A stretch of 50,247 nucleotides of DNA from Cellulomonas pakistanensis (GCF_016862755.1 NZ_BONO01000032.1:1-50247); one strand, 5' to 3'; shown: positions 15,819-24,407, counted from the stretch's first letter. A program made the numbers and translations. Notes: generated from the sequence alone by a model not told the origin.

Positions 15819-16579
15819 CCCTGCCGGACCTCGACCGTGGCCCCGGGCGCGAGCGCGCCCGGGGCCACGGTCGCGCCCGCCGGTGGGCGCCGGTCGCGGC
15901 GCTCGCGGTCGCGGGCGTGCTGTCCGCGGGCGCCGGGGTCGCGGTGCTGGCGTCGCCGCCGGCGCTGCGGGTGGCCGCGGCGGCGCCGGTGGTCGACGAG
16001 CCGGACGCGCCGGGTGCGGGGTCGCCGACCCCGGCCGCCACGCCGGCTGGCGAGCCGACGGCACCGGTCGACGCGCGACCCGTCGCGCCGGGCGCGTCCC
16101 CCGTGGCCCAGCCCGCCCCGGCCCTCGGGCGATCCGCCGTCGCCGCCCCGGCGCGGCTGGCCGTCCCCGACCTCGACCTCGCCGCCGACGTCGTGCCGGT
16201 CGGCGTCGACGACGGCGGGGCGCTCGAGGTGCCCGCCGACCCGCGCGTCGTCGGCTGGTGGTCGAGCGGGGCGGTTCCGGGCGCGCCGCAGGGCTCGACC
16301 GTGCTCGCCGCGCACGTGGACGCGGCGGGGGTTGGTGCCGGCCCCCTCGCGGAGGTGCTGCGGGCCCCCGTCGGCACCACCGTCGAGGTGGCCACCACCG
16401 ACGGGTCGACCGTGCGCTACGCCGTGACGGAGGTCCGGTCGTACCCGAAGCAGGGCGGCCTTCCGCCCGACCTGTTCGCGGTCGACGGCCCGCCGCGGCT
16501 CGTGCTCATCACGTGCAGCGGGGCGTTCGTCGACGGGCGCTACACCGACAACGCGGTGGTGGTGGCAACCTCGCTCTGA
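15815..16579 (+). CDS. Class F sortase
   Basis: A 254-residue membrane-anchored transpeptidase. A single N-terminal helix (about 25-50) and an Ala/Pro-rich stalk (60-115) precede the sortase barrel. The catalytic triad is visible as H167 (LAAHVDA), C234 (LITCSG) and R242 (DGRYTDN). The TCSG...DNAVVVA ending is the class F pattern rather than class A or E. It starts at GTG 15815, overlapping the DUF4142 stop; the next in-frame starts would remove the membrane helix. Possible substrates in the window carry LATTG (ends 6980) and LAVTG (ends 34085), although LAxTG signals are usually assigned to class E enzymes. Confidence 0.9.
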   Translation: MTLPDLDRGPGRERARGHGRARRWAPVAALAVAGVLSAGAGVAVLASPPALRVAAAAPVVDEPDAPGAGSPTPAATPAGEPTAPVDARPVAPGASPVAQPAPALGRSAVAAPARLAVPDLDLAADVVPVGVDDGGALEVPADPRVVGWWSSGAVPGAPQGSTVLAAHVDAAGVGAGPLAEVLRAPVGTTVEVATTDGSTVRYAVTEVRSYPKQGGLPPDLFAVDGPPRLVLITCSGAFVDGRYTDNAVVVATSL

Positions 16580-16620
16580 CGCGGCCGGGGGCAATCGCAA
16601 GAGTTCTTTCGCAACGATTC

Positions 16621-16649
16621 TTGCGCAAGGGTTGTTGCGGGTCTATCGT
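16621..16649 (+). promoter_or_regulatory. Promoter and likely operator of the ArsR-type gene
   Basis: TTGCGC at 16621-16626 and TATCGT at 16644-16649 are separated by 17 bases, and the ATG at 16657 lies where transcription should start, so the message may be leaderless. The -35 region sits in a perfect TTGCGCAA palindrome. TTCTTTCGCAA and TTCTTGCGCAA are near-direct repeats just upstream, a plausible autoregulatory operator. Confidence 0.6.
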
Positions 16650-16656
16650 CGTCCCC

Positions 16657-17334
16657 ATGACCACCACCGAGCACGCCGCGGACGACGCCTCCGGCACCGA
16701 CGCCCCGCGCGGCGTCACCTCCGGCCCGTCCCTGCGCGTCAGCGACCCCACCCGCGTCCGGGCGCTCGCGCACCCGGTCCGGATGGACCTCCTGCAGTTC
16801 CTCGACGACGTCGGGGAGGCCACGGCCACCGAGTGCGCCGAGCACCTCGGCCAGACCGTCGCGAACTGCTCGTTCCACCTGCGCACGCTCGCCAAGGCCG
16901 GCTACATCGAGCCGGCGGAGCCGCGCGGCCGCGAGCGCCCGTGGCGCGTCGTCGCCCGCGAGCGCAACATCACGCCCGATCCGCTCGACCCGGCGTCCCG
17001 GCGCGCGGTCCTCGAGCTGGGCGAGATCTCGGTCCGTCGCGAGGCCGAGCGGTACATCGACCACCTCCGGCACGTCGACCACGACGGCGTCGTCGACCCG
17101 GGTCTCATCCCGCTGACCCAGCTGACCACGTCGGCGTTCTGGGCCACCCCGGAGGAGACCGCCGAGCTGATCGAGGGCCTGCACGCGCTCATGAAGCGGT
17201 TCGACGGCCGCACCGCCGACCCGGCACGCCGCCCCGGCGGCGCCCGCATGATGCGGCTGTTCACCGCGATCAACCCCGACATGGCCTTCGAGCCCACCGC
17301 CGAGGCCGCCCCCGCACCGCAGCAGGAGGACTGA
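16657..17334 (+). CDS. ArsR-type winged-helix regulator
   Basis: A 225-residue regulator. The N-terminal 25 residues are hydrophilic; the winged helix follows (VRALAHPVRMDLLQFLDDVG, then TATECAEHLGQTVANCSFHLRTL as recognition helix and RGRERPW as wing). The remaining 110 residues form an extra helical domain that may sense a ligand or mediate dimerisation. No metal-binding ELCVCDL-type motif is seen, so it is probably not an arsenic or metal sensor. A promoter overlapping repeats sits immediately upstream, suggesting autoregulation. A 73-residue gene follows after 3 bases and is likely co-transcribed. Confidence 0.88.
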   Translation: MTTTEHAADDASGTDAPRGVTSGPSLRVSDPTRVRALAHPVRMDLLQFLDDVGEATATECAEHLGQTVANCSFHLRTLAKAGYIEPAEPRGRERPWRVVARERNITPDPLDPASRRAVLELGEISVRREAERYIDHLRHVDHDGVVDPGLIPLTQLTTSAFWATPEETAELIEGLHALMKRFDGRTADPARRPGGARMMRLFTAINPDMAFEPTAEAAPAPQQED

Positions 17335-17337
17335 GCC

Positions 17338-17559
17338 ATGACCACGGTGACCTTCGACGTCAGCTACGGCACCCGCGCCGTGCCGCTGCGCCTGCCCTAC
17401 CTGTCCGTCCGCCGCCGCCGGGCCGCGCGCGCCGCCGTGCCCGCGCCGACGGCCGACCCGATCGCCGCCGCCCGCGCCCGGGCCACGGCGGCGGCGCTAG
17501 CCGACCGCGACGCCGCGCTCGACCGGGCCCTGGCGCTCCGCGCGGGCGCCGGCGTCTGA
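17338..17559 (+). CDS. Small basic protein downstream of ArsR-type gene
   Basis: A 73-residue frame starting three bases after the regulator stop. It begins with a beta-like segment (TTVTFDVSYGTRAVPLRLPYLSV), then RRRR and an Ala/Arg-rich helix (AAARARATAAALADRDAALDRAL). Spacing and codon bias suit a real co-transcribed gene. No family recognised; it could partner with or be regulated by the upstream protein. Confidence 0.55.
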   Translation: MTTVTFDVSYGTRAVPLRLPYLSVRRRRAARAAVPAPTADPIAAARARATAAALADRDAALDRALALRAGAGV

Positions 17560-17597
17560 CGCCCGCGCCCTCCGCGCTCGCCGCGGCCGGCGGACCC

Positions 17598-17665
17598 GAG
17601 TGGGCACCGGACACGTCGAGTGGGCAACCACGGGATGCCCACTCGACGCGTCTCATGCCCACTCG
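17598..17665. repeat. Intergenic palindrome, family C, copy 2
   Basis: Left arm contains CGAGTGGGCA, a 4-base gap, then ACACGTCGAGTGGGCA; the right arm is its inverse with a few changes (TGCCCACTCGACGCGT, CTCA, TGCCCACTCG). The GAGTGGGCA word occurs twice per arm. It lies exactly between the convergent 73-residue gene and the response regulator gene, where it could terminate transcription from both sides. Confidence 0.85.
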
Positions 17666-17723
17666 CGGCCCGAGCGGCGCAGCGGGCGGGCGCCGCCGGG
17701 AGCCGGCGCACCGCGGCGCCGCG

Positions 17724-18419
17724 TCAGCCCAGGCCGGCGTCGTGCACCAGGCGGGCGATCTGCACCCGGTTCGCCACCCCGAGCTTCGCGAACAGGTGCG
17801 CCACGTGCGTCTTCACCGTCGCGACGCCGAGGTAGAGCCGCTCGCCGATCTCCTGGTTCGACAGCCCCTCGGCCACCGCGATCGCGACGTCCCGCTCGCG
17901 CGGGGTCAGCGGCTCGAGCGCCCGCAGCGCCGCCGCCCGGCGCTCCGCGTCCTCGGGCTTCGCCACGGACGCGATGAGCTGCGCGGTCACGGTCGGCGAC
18001 AGGATCGGCTCGCCGGCGGCGACCCGGTGGATGCCGTCGACGAGCTGCGCGGGCGGGGTGTCCTTGAGCAGGAACCCGGCGGCGCCCTCGCGGAGCGCGC
18101 GCAGCACGAGCTCGTCGGCGTCGAAGGTCGTCAGCACGATGACCCGGGCCGGCGACCCGGCGGCGGCCAGCGACCGCAGCGCGGTCAGCCCGTCGACCCG
18201 CGGCATCCGGACGTCCATCAGCACGACGTCGGGGCGGAGCCGCTGCACGACCGTGACGGCCTCCGCGCCGTCGGCGCACTCGGCGACCACCTCGAGGCGC
18301 GGGTCGCCGCCCAGGATCATCCGGAGGCTGGCGCGGACCAGGGCGTCGTCGTCGACGACCACCACGCGCACGGCGTCCGCCGCGGCGCGGGCGGGCTCGG
18401 TCGGGGTCAGCTCGGCCAC
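17724..18419 (-). CDS. NarL/LuxR-type response regulator
   Basis: A 231-residue two-component regulator. The receiver domain (17-135) has the acidic pocket VVVDDD (22-25), the phosphorylation site D69 (VLMDVRMP) and the conserved Lys in FLLKDTPP. A LuxR-type helix-turn-helix follows at about 168-224 (LTPRERDVAIAVAEGLSNQE, VKTHVAHLFAKL). I chose GTG 18419, which lies inside the 3' end of the kinase gene; GTG 18428 is also possible. Overlap with the kinase gene makes a cognate pair nearly certain. Targets are not visible. Confidence 0.93.
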   Translation of the reverse strand: MAELTPTEPARAAADAVRVVVVDDDALVRASLRMILGGDPRLEVVAECADGAEAVTVVQRLRPDVVLMDVRMPRVDGLTALRSLAAAGSPARVIVLTTFDADELVLRALREGAAGFLLKDTPPAQLVDGIHRVAAGEPILSPTVTAQLIASVAKPEDAERRAAALRALEPLTPRERDVAIAVAEGLSNQEIGERLYLGVATVKTHVAHLFAKLGVANRVQIARLVHDAGLG

Positions 18420-19669
18420 GGCAGCCACACTCTCACGGCGAACCGCCCGTCCCGCTCGACGCCGTGCTCCAGCGACCCGCCCAGCAGCTCCGCGCGCTCG
18501 GCCGCCCCGATCAGCCCGAGCCCGGCCCCCGGCGCCGGCGACGCCGCGGCGACCCCGACCGGCACGGCGTTGCGCGCCTCGACGAGCAGCCGCTCCCCCG
18601 GTGCCCCGGCCAGCCGCACCCGCACCTCCTGGCCGGGTGCGTGCTTGCGCGCGTTCGTCAGCGCCTCCTGCAGCACCCGGAACGCCGTGCGCGAGGCCGT
18701 CTCCGGCAGGCCCGCGAGCGCCGCGCGGTCGCCGCCGGGCAGCCCCGCCACGTCGAGCCGCGCGGGCGTCCCCGCCTCGTCGGCGTCGGCCAGCAGCGCG
18801 GGCAGCTCGGCGAGCGTGGGCTGGGGCGCCTCGTGCTCGGTCGGCACCACCGTCTCGTCGTCGGCGCGCAGGACGCCCAGCACCTCGCGGAGCTCGCCGA
18901 GCGCCCGGTGCGCGCTGTCGCGGATCGTCTCGGCGGACGCGGTGATCTGCGCCCGGGTCAGGTCCTCCCGGTAGGCGAGCCCGCCCGCCTGCATGGCGAC
19001 CAGCGAGATGCGGTGCGCGAGCACGTCGTGCATCTCGCGGGCGATCCGGGTGCGCTCGGCATGCCGCGCCTCGGCGGCCCGCGACTCCTGGGCCCGCTCG
19101 GCGGCCTCCGCGCGCTGCCGCAGGGTGTGCAGCAGCTCGCGGCGCGCACCGATGTAGAAGCCGGTCGCGACGACCAGCGCGAGCAGCAGCAGGCTCGCCC
19201 CGAACGCGATGAGCGTGAATACCGGGCCGAGCTCGGCCACGCTGCCGGCGTCGAGCTGCCAGAACTCGTAGACGATGCCCGACGCCACCCACACGCCGCC
19301 GACGACCAGCACCTCGCGCCACCGGCGGCGCGTGCTGAGCGAGACGGTCGCCAGCACCGCGGGCCCCACCGCGAACCCGGAGAACGCCGTCGCCGCCGAG
19401 GTGAGCACCGCGATCAGCAGCGGGTACCGCCGGCGCAGCGGCAGCAGGCCGATCGTCGCCACGCCGACCGCGAGGTCGAGCAGGATGACCCCGCCGACCC
19501 GGGCCTCGTCGACGGGCTCGGTCGCCGTCAGGTCGGAGACCACGACGAGCCACAGCACGAGGCCGAACCCGACGGCGGCCAGGTAGCGCCACGTGCGCGA
19601 CCACGGCCCGAGCCGCGGCGGCGGGGGCGGAGCGGCCACCGGGGCGGTCGCGGGAGGAGCGGTGGGCAT
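18407..19669 (-). CDS. Sensor histidine kinase (DesK/NarX class)
   Basis: A 420-residue membrane kinase. Five or six membrane helices between about 28 and 172 form the sensor, with no large external domain, so it probably senses membrane or envelope state. The HisKA_3 dimerisation box carries the phosphoacceptor H214 (REMHDVLAHRIS). The ATPase domain shows an N box (QEALTNARKHAPG) and a G box (GAGLGLIGAAERAE). It starts at ATG 19669 and overlaps the response regulator. The stimulus is unknown. Confidence 0.93.
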   Translation of the reverse strand: MPTAPPATAPVAAPPPPPRLGPWSRTWRYLAAVGFGLVLWLVVVSDLTATEPVDEARVGGVILLDLAVGVATIGLLPLRRRYPLLIAVLTSAATAFSGFAVGPAVLATVSLSTRRRWREVLVVGGVWVASGIVYEFWQLDAGSVAELGPVFTLIAFGASLLLLALVVATGFYIGARRELLHTLRQRAEAAERAQESRAAEARHAERTRIAREMHDVLAHRISLVAMQAGGLAYREDLTRAQITASAETIRDSAHRALGELREVLGVLRADDETVVPTEHEAPQPTLAELPALLADADEAGTPARLDVAGLPGGDRAALAGLPETASRTAFRVLQEALTNARKHAPGQEVRVRLAGAPGERLLVEARNAVPVGVAAASPAPGAGLGLIGAAERAELLGGSLEHGVERDGRFAVRVWLPWPS

Positions 19670-19763
19670 GCCCCGAGCCTAGGAGCGGGCCGCGCGGCGG
19701 CGGATCGACCGGCGGGCTCGACCCGCTCCGCCCAAAGGTGGACCCGGCGCGGCCCGCGCGGGC

Positions 19764-20981
19764 TCAGCCCCCGACGCCGCGCAGCGCCACGTCGAGCGGC
19801 GCCGGCCGCCCGAGCAGGTACCCCTGCCCGTAGTCGACCCCGAGCTCGCGCAGCGTCGCCCGCTCGTGCTCCGTCTCGACGCCCTCGGCCACCAGCCACG
19901 AGTCGATCCCGCGGGCGAACTCAGCGACCGCCCGGATCAGCGCCCGGCGCACCGGGTCGAGGTCGCAGCCGCGGACCAGCGCCAGGTCGAGCTTGATCGC
20001 CGACGGCCGCAGCTGCAGCACGTGTCGGAGGCTGGCGAACCCGGCGCCGGCGTCGTCGACGGCCACCTGGTGCCCGGCGGCGCGCAGCCGGTTCGTCACC
20101 GCGGTCAGCGCCTCGTAGTCGTGGACCGGCGTGTGCTCGGTGACCTCCACCGCGACCGCGGGCCCGAGGCCGAGCACCAGGTCCGCGGTGCGCGGGTCCG
20201 CGAGCGCCTCGGCCGACAGGTTGATCGACATCCGCATCCCCGGCGGCAGGTCGGCGAGCCGGGCCAGCGCGCACTCGGCCGCCAGCAGCTCGAGCTCGAC
20301 CGCCTCGCCGGCCGCGGCTGCGGCGGCGAACGCGTGCACCGGCGTCGGGAACCGCGCGGGGTCGAACCGGGACAGCGCCTCGACCGCGACCACCTCGCCG
20401 GTGCCCAGGTGCACGACCGGCTGGAAGACGCTGCGCACGTCGCGCTCGGCGAGCACGGCGCGGATCCACCGCACCCGCTCGCTGACCGCGGGCCGGTGCG
20501 GCAGGCCGTACGCGCCCATGCGGTCCTCGACCAGCGCGGCCGCCAGGCCGAGCACCCGCAGCGCGTCCTCGTCGAGCATGGGGTTCGCCCCGCGCGCCAG
20601 GCAGCACAGCATCCCGACCGGCGACCCGTCCGGGCCGCGCAGCGGGGCGCCGAGGTACGCGCCGATGCCGAGCTCCGCGGTCGCGGCGAGCTCGCGCGCC
20701 ACGGGGTGCCGGCGCGCGTCGGGCAGCACGGGCGGGAGGACCCCGGACAGCACGCGCACGCAGTAGGTGTCGTCGAGGTCGCGCTCGTCGCCGACCGCCA
20801 TCTGCATCGGGCCGGTCTCGGAGCTGGTCGCGAGCACCACCTCGGCGGACGCGGTGAGACCCGAGAGGAACGCGATGTCCATGCCGAGGTGCTCGCGCAC
20901 GCGGTCCAGGACCTGCTGGACGTCCGGGTCGACGCGCACGCTCGCCGTCGGCGTCGTGCCCCGGTCCTCGTCCACGCTCAT
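19764..20981 (-). CDS. GAF-EAL cyclic-di-GMP phosphodiesterase
   Basis: A 405-residue soluble protein. Residues 20-155 resemble a GAF sensor domain (DIAFLSGLTASAEVVLATSS, GAPLRGPDGSPVGMLC). Residues 180-400 form an EAL domain with the metal and catalytic residues in place: E201 (EALSRF), N254 (SINLS), E279, D309-D310, K330, E366 and E369. The loop-6 segment reads DDAGAGFAS instead of the usual DDFGTGYSS, a conservative change. It should hydrolyse c-di-GMP in response to a small-molecule or redox signal at the GAF domain. It is single, leftward, and could influence the motility genes further right. Confidence 0.92.
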   Translation of the reverse strand: MSVDEDRGTTPTASVRVDPDVQQVLDRVREHLGMDIAFLSGLTASAEVVLATSSETGPMQMAVGDERDLDDTYCVRVLSGVLPPVLPDARRHPVARELAATAELGIGAYLGAPLRGPDGSPVGMLCCLARGANPMLDEDALRVLGLAAALVEDRMGAYGLPHRPAVSERVRWIRAVLAERDVRSVFQPVVHLGTGEVVAVEALSRFDPARFPTPVHAFAAAAAAGEAVELELLAAECALARLADLPPGMRMSINLSAEALADPRTADLVLGLGPAVAVEVTEHTPVHDYEALTAVTNRLRAAGHQVAVDDAGAGFASLRHVLQLRPSAIKLDLALVRGCDLDPVRRALIRAVAEFARGIDSWLVAEGVETEHERATLRELGVDYGQGYLLGRPAPLDVALRGVGG

Positions 20982-21174
20982 GCGGCCCCCGCTCGCACCC
21001 GCCGGGCCTCCGCTCGACCCGGCCGAACCCGAGCCAGCCTAGTGAGCCCCCACCGGGCCGCGACCGGGCCGCAGCCGGTCTGCCGCGGAACCACCCGACC
21101 GGGCGAGTCGCCCGCTCCGTCCGCCCACGGCGGATCCCCCTGCCGCATCCGGGACCGCGTGACAGGATCGGCGC

Positions 21175-21657
21175 ATGGAGTCCCCGAACACCGGGCTCGC
21201 GCCGGAGACCGACGTGCCCGTCCCCCCTGCCTCCCCCGCCGCCGCGCAGCCGTCCCGGCTCTGGGTCGAGCGCACCGGCACCCGCACCTACACCGGGCGC
21301 AACGAGCGCGGCGCCGAGGTCCGCATGGGCCCCGTCGAGGCCGGCGCCGTGTTCACGCCCGGCGAGCTGCTGAAGATCGCGCTCGCCGGCTGCTCCGGGA
21401 TGTCCGCCGACACCGCGCTGAGCCACCGGCTGGGCGACGACGTCGAGGTCACCGTCGAGGTCAGCGGCGACAACTACAAGCCCGAGGACCGGTACCCCGC
21501 GCTGCACGAGCGGATGGTCGTCGACCTGTCCGGCCTCGACGAGGCCACCAAGGAGCGGCTGCTGCGCGTGGTGCACCGCGCCGTCGAGCAGCACTGCACG
21601 GTCGGCAACACGCTCAAGGCCGGGGCGACCGTCGACCTCGAGATCACGGGCGAGTGA
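21175..21657 (+). CDS. OsmC/Ohr-family protein
   Basis: A 160-residue cytosolic protein with the paired cysteines of the OsmC superfamily, C73 (LAGCSGM) and C141 (EQHCTVGNTL), which reduce organic or lipid hydroperoxides. A 25-residue Pro/Ala-rich N-terminal extension precedes the usual start of the fold. Whether it belongs to Ohr, OsmC or the YhfA-like branch cannot be told from sequence alone; the HCTVGNTLK ending resembles the YhfA/OsmC-like branch. Its stop shares one base with the next gene's ATG (TGATG). Confidence 0.9.
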   Translation: MESPNTGLAPETDVPVPPASPAAAQPSRLWVERTGTRTYTGRNERGAEVRMGPVEAGAVFTPGELLKIALAGCSGMSADTALSHRLGDDVEVTVEVSGDNYKPEDRYPALHERMVVDLSGLDEATKERLLRVVHRAVEQHCTVGNTLKAGATVDLEITGE

Positions 21658-22397
21658 TGGCGCTCCGCCGGACCCCGATCGTCGACGCGGCCCTCGACCG
21701 CGCCGTGACGATCCCGTCCGCCACCATCCACGCCCACGTCGACTCCGTCCGGCGCCGGAACCCCGAGGGCACGCCCGCGGAGATCATCGGCCTGCTCGAG
21801 CGGGAGTACCTGCTGGTCGTCCAGGGCACGGGCGGCGCCGTGGGCGCGGCCGCGGCGGCCCCGGCGGTCGGCACCGGCGTCGCGATGGCGCTGACCGTCG
21901 GCGACGTGGCGACGTTCTTCGGCGCGTCCGCCGCGTTCTCGCTCGCCGTCGCCAGCGTGCACGGCATCGACGTCGAGGACGCCGAGCGCCGCCGCGCGCT
22001 GCTGCTCGCGACGATCCTCGGCGAGTCCGGCGCGAAGGCGGTCACGGACGTCGGCGAGCTCACCGGGCTGCGGGGCCTGAACGTCGCCCGCGCGATCCTC
22101 ACGCGGATGCCGACGGGCACGATCCGCCGGGTCAACGCGCGGCTCACCCGGCAGCTGTTCCGCAAGCAGCTCGCGCGTCAGGGCGGGCTCGCGCTCGGCC
22201 GGATGGTGCCGTTCGGCGTCGGCGCGGTCATCGGCATCACCGGCGGCCGCGCGCTGGGCCGCACGGTCATCCAGGGCGCCCGCAAGGCGTTCGGTCCGCC
22301 GCCGGACCGCTGGAGCGACAGCGTCCTGGTGGTCGAGGCCACGGAGGGCGCCCCGCGCGTCATCGAGCAGCCCCGCAAGCACCTCCCGCGCCGCTGA
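21657..22397 (+). CDS. EcsC-like protein of unknown function
   Basis: A 246-residue protein starting at an ATG that shares one base with the OsmC stop. The centre holds a Gly/Ala-rich hydrophobic stretch (GAVGAAAAAPAVGTGVAMAL) and VGDVATFFGASAAFSLAVA, and a second hydrophobic segment lies near MVPFGVGAVIGITGGRALG. This arrangement resembles actinobacterial proteins annotated as EcsC-like, which associate with membranes. The match is by pattern only and the function is unknown. A family A palindrome starts 17 bases after the stop. Confidence 0.7.
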   Translation: MALRRTPIVDAALDRAVTIPSATIHAHVDSVRRRNPEGTPAEIIGLLEREYLLVVQGTGGAVGAAAAAPAVGTGVAMALTVGDVATFFGASAAFSLAVASVHGIDVEDAERRRALLLATILGESGAKAVTDVGELTGLRGLNVARAILTRMPTGTIRRVNARLTRQLFRKQLARQGGLALGRMVPFGVGAVIGITGGRALGRTVIQGARKAFGPPPDRWSDSVLVVEATEGAPRVIEQPRKHLPRR

Positions 22398-22413
22398 CCG
22401 CGCGGCCCTGGCG

Positions 22414-22479
22414 CGCCGAGATGGCAACTCTCGGCTGTGCGCGCGCGCCGCACGACAGCCGAGAGTTGCCACCTCGGCG
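22414..22479. repeat. Intergenic palindrome, family A, copy 1
   Basis: Arms of 25 bases starting CGCCGAGATGG and ending CTCTCGGCTGT, one mismatch between arms, loop of about 16 bases. Each arm is itself a small hairpin (GCCGAGA, 7-base loop TGGCAAC, TCTCGGC), so the whole can fold as two small hairpins or one long one. It lies between the convergent EcsC-like and aldo/keto reductase genes. Confidence 0.9.
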
Positions 22480-22525
22480 GACCTGACGACGCCGGGTCCC
22501 CCGCGGGGAACCCGGCGTCAGCGGG

Positions 22526-23518
22526 TCACCAGCGGTCGTGGACGTGGGACCTGATGCGCTCGTCGTAGATCGCACGGAACCGGTCCAGCGTGAACTCGTC
22601 CAGCGCCGGGATCAGCGCGGCGTCCGCGTTGCCGCGGGCCTGCTCGGCGTTGCGCGCGCCGGGGATCACCGTCGAGACGCCCGGCTGGTCGACGATCCAC
22701 CGCAGCGCGAGCTGCGCCGTCGTCGCGCCGGCAGGCGTCAGCGCCGCGACCTCCCGGGCCGCGGCCACGCCGACCTCGAACGGCACGCCGGAGAACGTCT
22801 CGCCGACGTCGAACGCCTCGCCGTGCCGGTTGAACGACCGGTGGTCCGTCGCGGCGAACTCGGTGTGCTCGTCGTACTTCCCGGACAGCAGCCCGGACGC
22901 CAGCGGCACGCGGGCGATGATGCCCACGCCGGCCTCGGCGGCCGCGGGCAGCACGCGCTCGAGCGGCTTGCGGCGGAACGCGTTGAGGATGATCTGGATC
23001 GACGCCACGTGCGGGCGGGCGATCGCGGCGAGCGCCTCGTCGACCGTCTCGACCGACACGCCGTACGCGGCGATCCGGCCCTCGTCCACGAGCGTGTCCA
23101 GGGCGTCGTACGTGGCGTCCGTGCTCAGCACGGCGCTCGGCGGGCAGTGCAGCTGCACGAGGTCGAGCGTGTCGACCCCGAGGTTCGTCCGCGACCGGTC
23201 CGTCCAGGCCCGGAACGCGTCGAGCGTGTACGCCGCGGCGACGTGCGGGTCGGCCCGCCGGCCCATCTTGGTGGCGACCGTGATCGGCGCGGCGTCCGCG
23301 GGCCGCTCCCGCAGGAACCGCCCGATCAGCGTCTCGCTCCGGCCGTCGCCGTAGACGTCGGCGGTGTCGAAGAACGTCACCCCCGCGTCGGCCGCGGCGG
23401 CGAGCACCGCCAGCGCGTCGTCCTCGGCCACCTCGCCCCAGTCGGCGCCGAGCTGCCAGCAGCCCAGCCCCACCACCGAGACGTCCCGTCCTGTCCTGCC
23501 CAGCGTCCTCGTCTGCAC
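22526..23518 (-). CDS. Aldo/keto reductase
   Basis: A 330-residue NADPH-dependent oxidoreductase with the catalytic tetrad: D51 and Y56 (DTADVYG), K84 (VATKMG) and H124 (QLHCPP). The fold is the usual TIM barrel, and WGEVAEDDALAVL at the N-terminus puts it with the large AKR branch that contains YajO/PdxI-like enzymes. The physiological substrate is unknown. It stands alone, convergent with the preceding gene and divergent from the SRPBCC gene. Confidence 0.93.
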   Translation of the reverse strand: MQTRTLGRTGRDVSVVGLGCWQLGADWGEVAEDDALAVLAAAADAGVTFFDTADVYGDGRSETLIGRFLRERPADAAPITVATKMGRRADPHVAAAYTLDAFRAWTDRSRTNLGVDTLDLVQLHCPPSAVLSTDATYDALDTLVDEGRIAAYGVSVETVDEALAAIARPHVASIQIILNAFRRKPLERVLPAAAEAGVGIIARVPLASGLLSGKYDEHTEFAATDHRSFNRHGEAFDVGETFSGVPFEVGVAAAREVAALTPAGATTAQLALRWIVDQPGVSTVIPGARNAEQARGNADAALIPALDEFTLDRFRAIYDERIRSHVHDRW

Positions 23519-23711
23519 GGGCCGAGGCTACCCCGCGCGATTCACCCCGGCGCGCCTGGGTGCCTGCACCCAGCACCGACCTCGGCGGACGCGATTCGGG
23601 GCGACCGCGGACGATGCCAGAGGGGAAGATGGTCACCGACGCGCCCGGGGCCGACGCGGGGCGGACCGCCCCACCCCGGGCACGCCGCACCGACCGGGGA
23701 CGAGGGCGACG

Positions 23712-24260
23712 ATGATCACGCGAGACCGGGACCGCACGCCGTGGGCGCGCGTCTCGCGGCTGCTCCCCCTGGACGCCGAGCGCGCCTGGGACCTGGTCGC
23801 CGACGCGCGGCACCACACCCGGTGGGTGCCGCTGACCCGGGTCGACCTGACGCGCCCCGGGGCGGAGGCCGCCGGCCCGGGCTGGGAGCGCTGGCCCGGC
23901 GGCACGTCCCCGCAGGTCGGCGACGAGATCCGCGCGGTCAGCGGCCCGTTCGCCCGCCGCGGCGCCCCGGGCCTGGTCGACCGGATGCGCATCGAGCGGT
24001 ACGAGCGCCCGCTCGGCGCCGTCCCCGGCGTCGCGGTGTTCCAGAAGCTCGGCCCGGTGCTGCTCGGCACCGCGCGGATCGAGGTCGAGGCGGCCGGGTC
24101 GTCGGCGCGCGTGACCTGGACCGAGACGGTGCACCTGCGCGGGCTGCCGCCGGCCGCGACCCGGTGGCTCGGCGCGCTGCTGGTCGAGGGCATGCTGCAG
24201 CTCGTCCTGGCCCGCGCGGTGCGCGAGGCGGCGCACGGCACGCAACGAACCGCCGCCTGA
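23712..24260 (+). CDS. SRPBCC-family protein
   Basis: A 182-residue protein with the START/SRPBCC layout: an N-terminal strand and helix (ARVSRLLPLDAERAWDLVAD), RHHTRWVPLTR loop, strands ending VTWTETVHL, and a long C-terminal helix (LLVEGMLQLVLARAVREA). Such proteins bind hydrophobic ligands or act as polyketide cyclases or dehydratases. The start is ATG 23712; upstream 200 bases hold no other gene. It ends about 150 bases before the dimethylargininase gene, whose promoter region is probably separate. No specific ligand can be proposed. Confidence 0.82.
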   Translation: MITRDRDRTPWARVSRLLPLDAERAWDLVADARHHTRWVPLTRVDLTRPGAEAAGPGWERWPGGTSPQVGDEIRAVSGPFARRGAPGLVDRMRIERYERPLGAVPGVAVFQKLGPVLLGTARIEVEAAGSSARVTWTETVHLRGLPPAATRWLGALLVEGMLQLVLARAVREAAHGTQRTAA

Positions 24261-24300
24261 GCCCGCGATCGCGCAACGAAGCGGTGGTGCCCCCGCAACG
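24241..24300. promoter_or_regulatory. Three CGCAACG words before the dimethylargininase gene
   Basis: CGCAACG occurs at 24241, 24272 and 24294, the first still inside the SRPBCC gene. CGCAACGAA is shared by the first two. Repeats upstream of an arginine-catabolism operon could be sites for the Lrp regulator encoded at 28480, but spacing is irregular (31 and 22 bases). Confidence 0.3.
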
Positions 24301-24407
24301 TCGCGCCATGATGTGCCGCGCGGGTGAACCGTAGGCTGGGCCGGACGCGCCCCGACGAGGCGGCCCGACGTCCGATACCGCCGTCCCCGGACACCTCGAG
24401 GAGCACC

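Noticed and set aside
15815..16579. Class E sortase, which would match the LAxTG signals
   Set aside because: The active-site context TCSG and the DNAVVVA ending are class F-like, whereas class E enzymes typically have a TCxP-type context.
16657..17334. Arsenic- or metal-sensing ArsR regulator
   Set aside because: The protein lacks the cysteine or histidine metal motifs of those sensors and has a long extra C-terminal domain.
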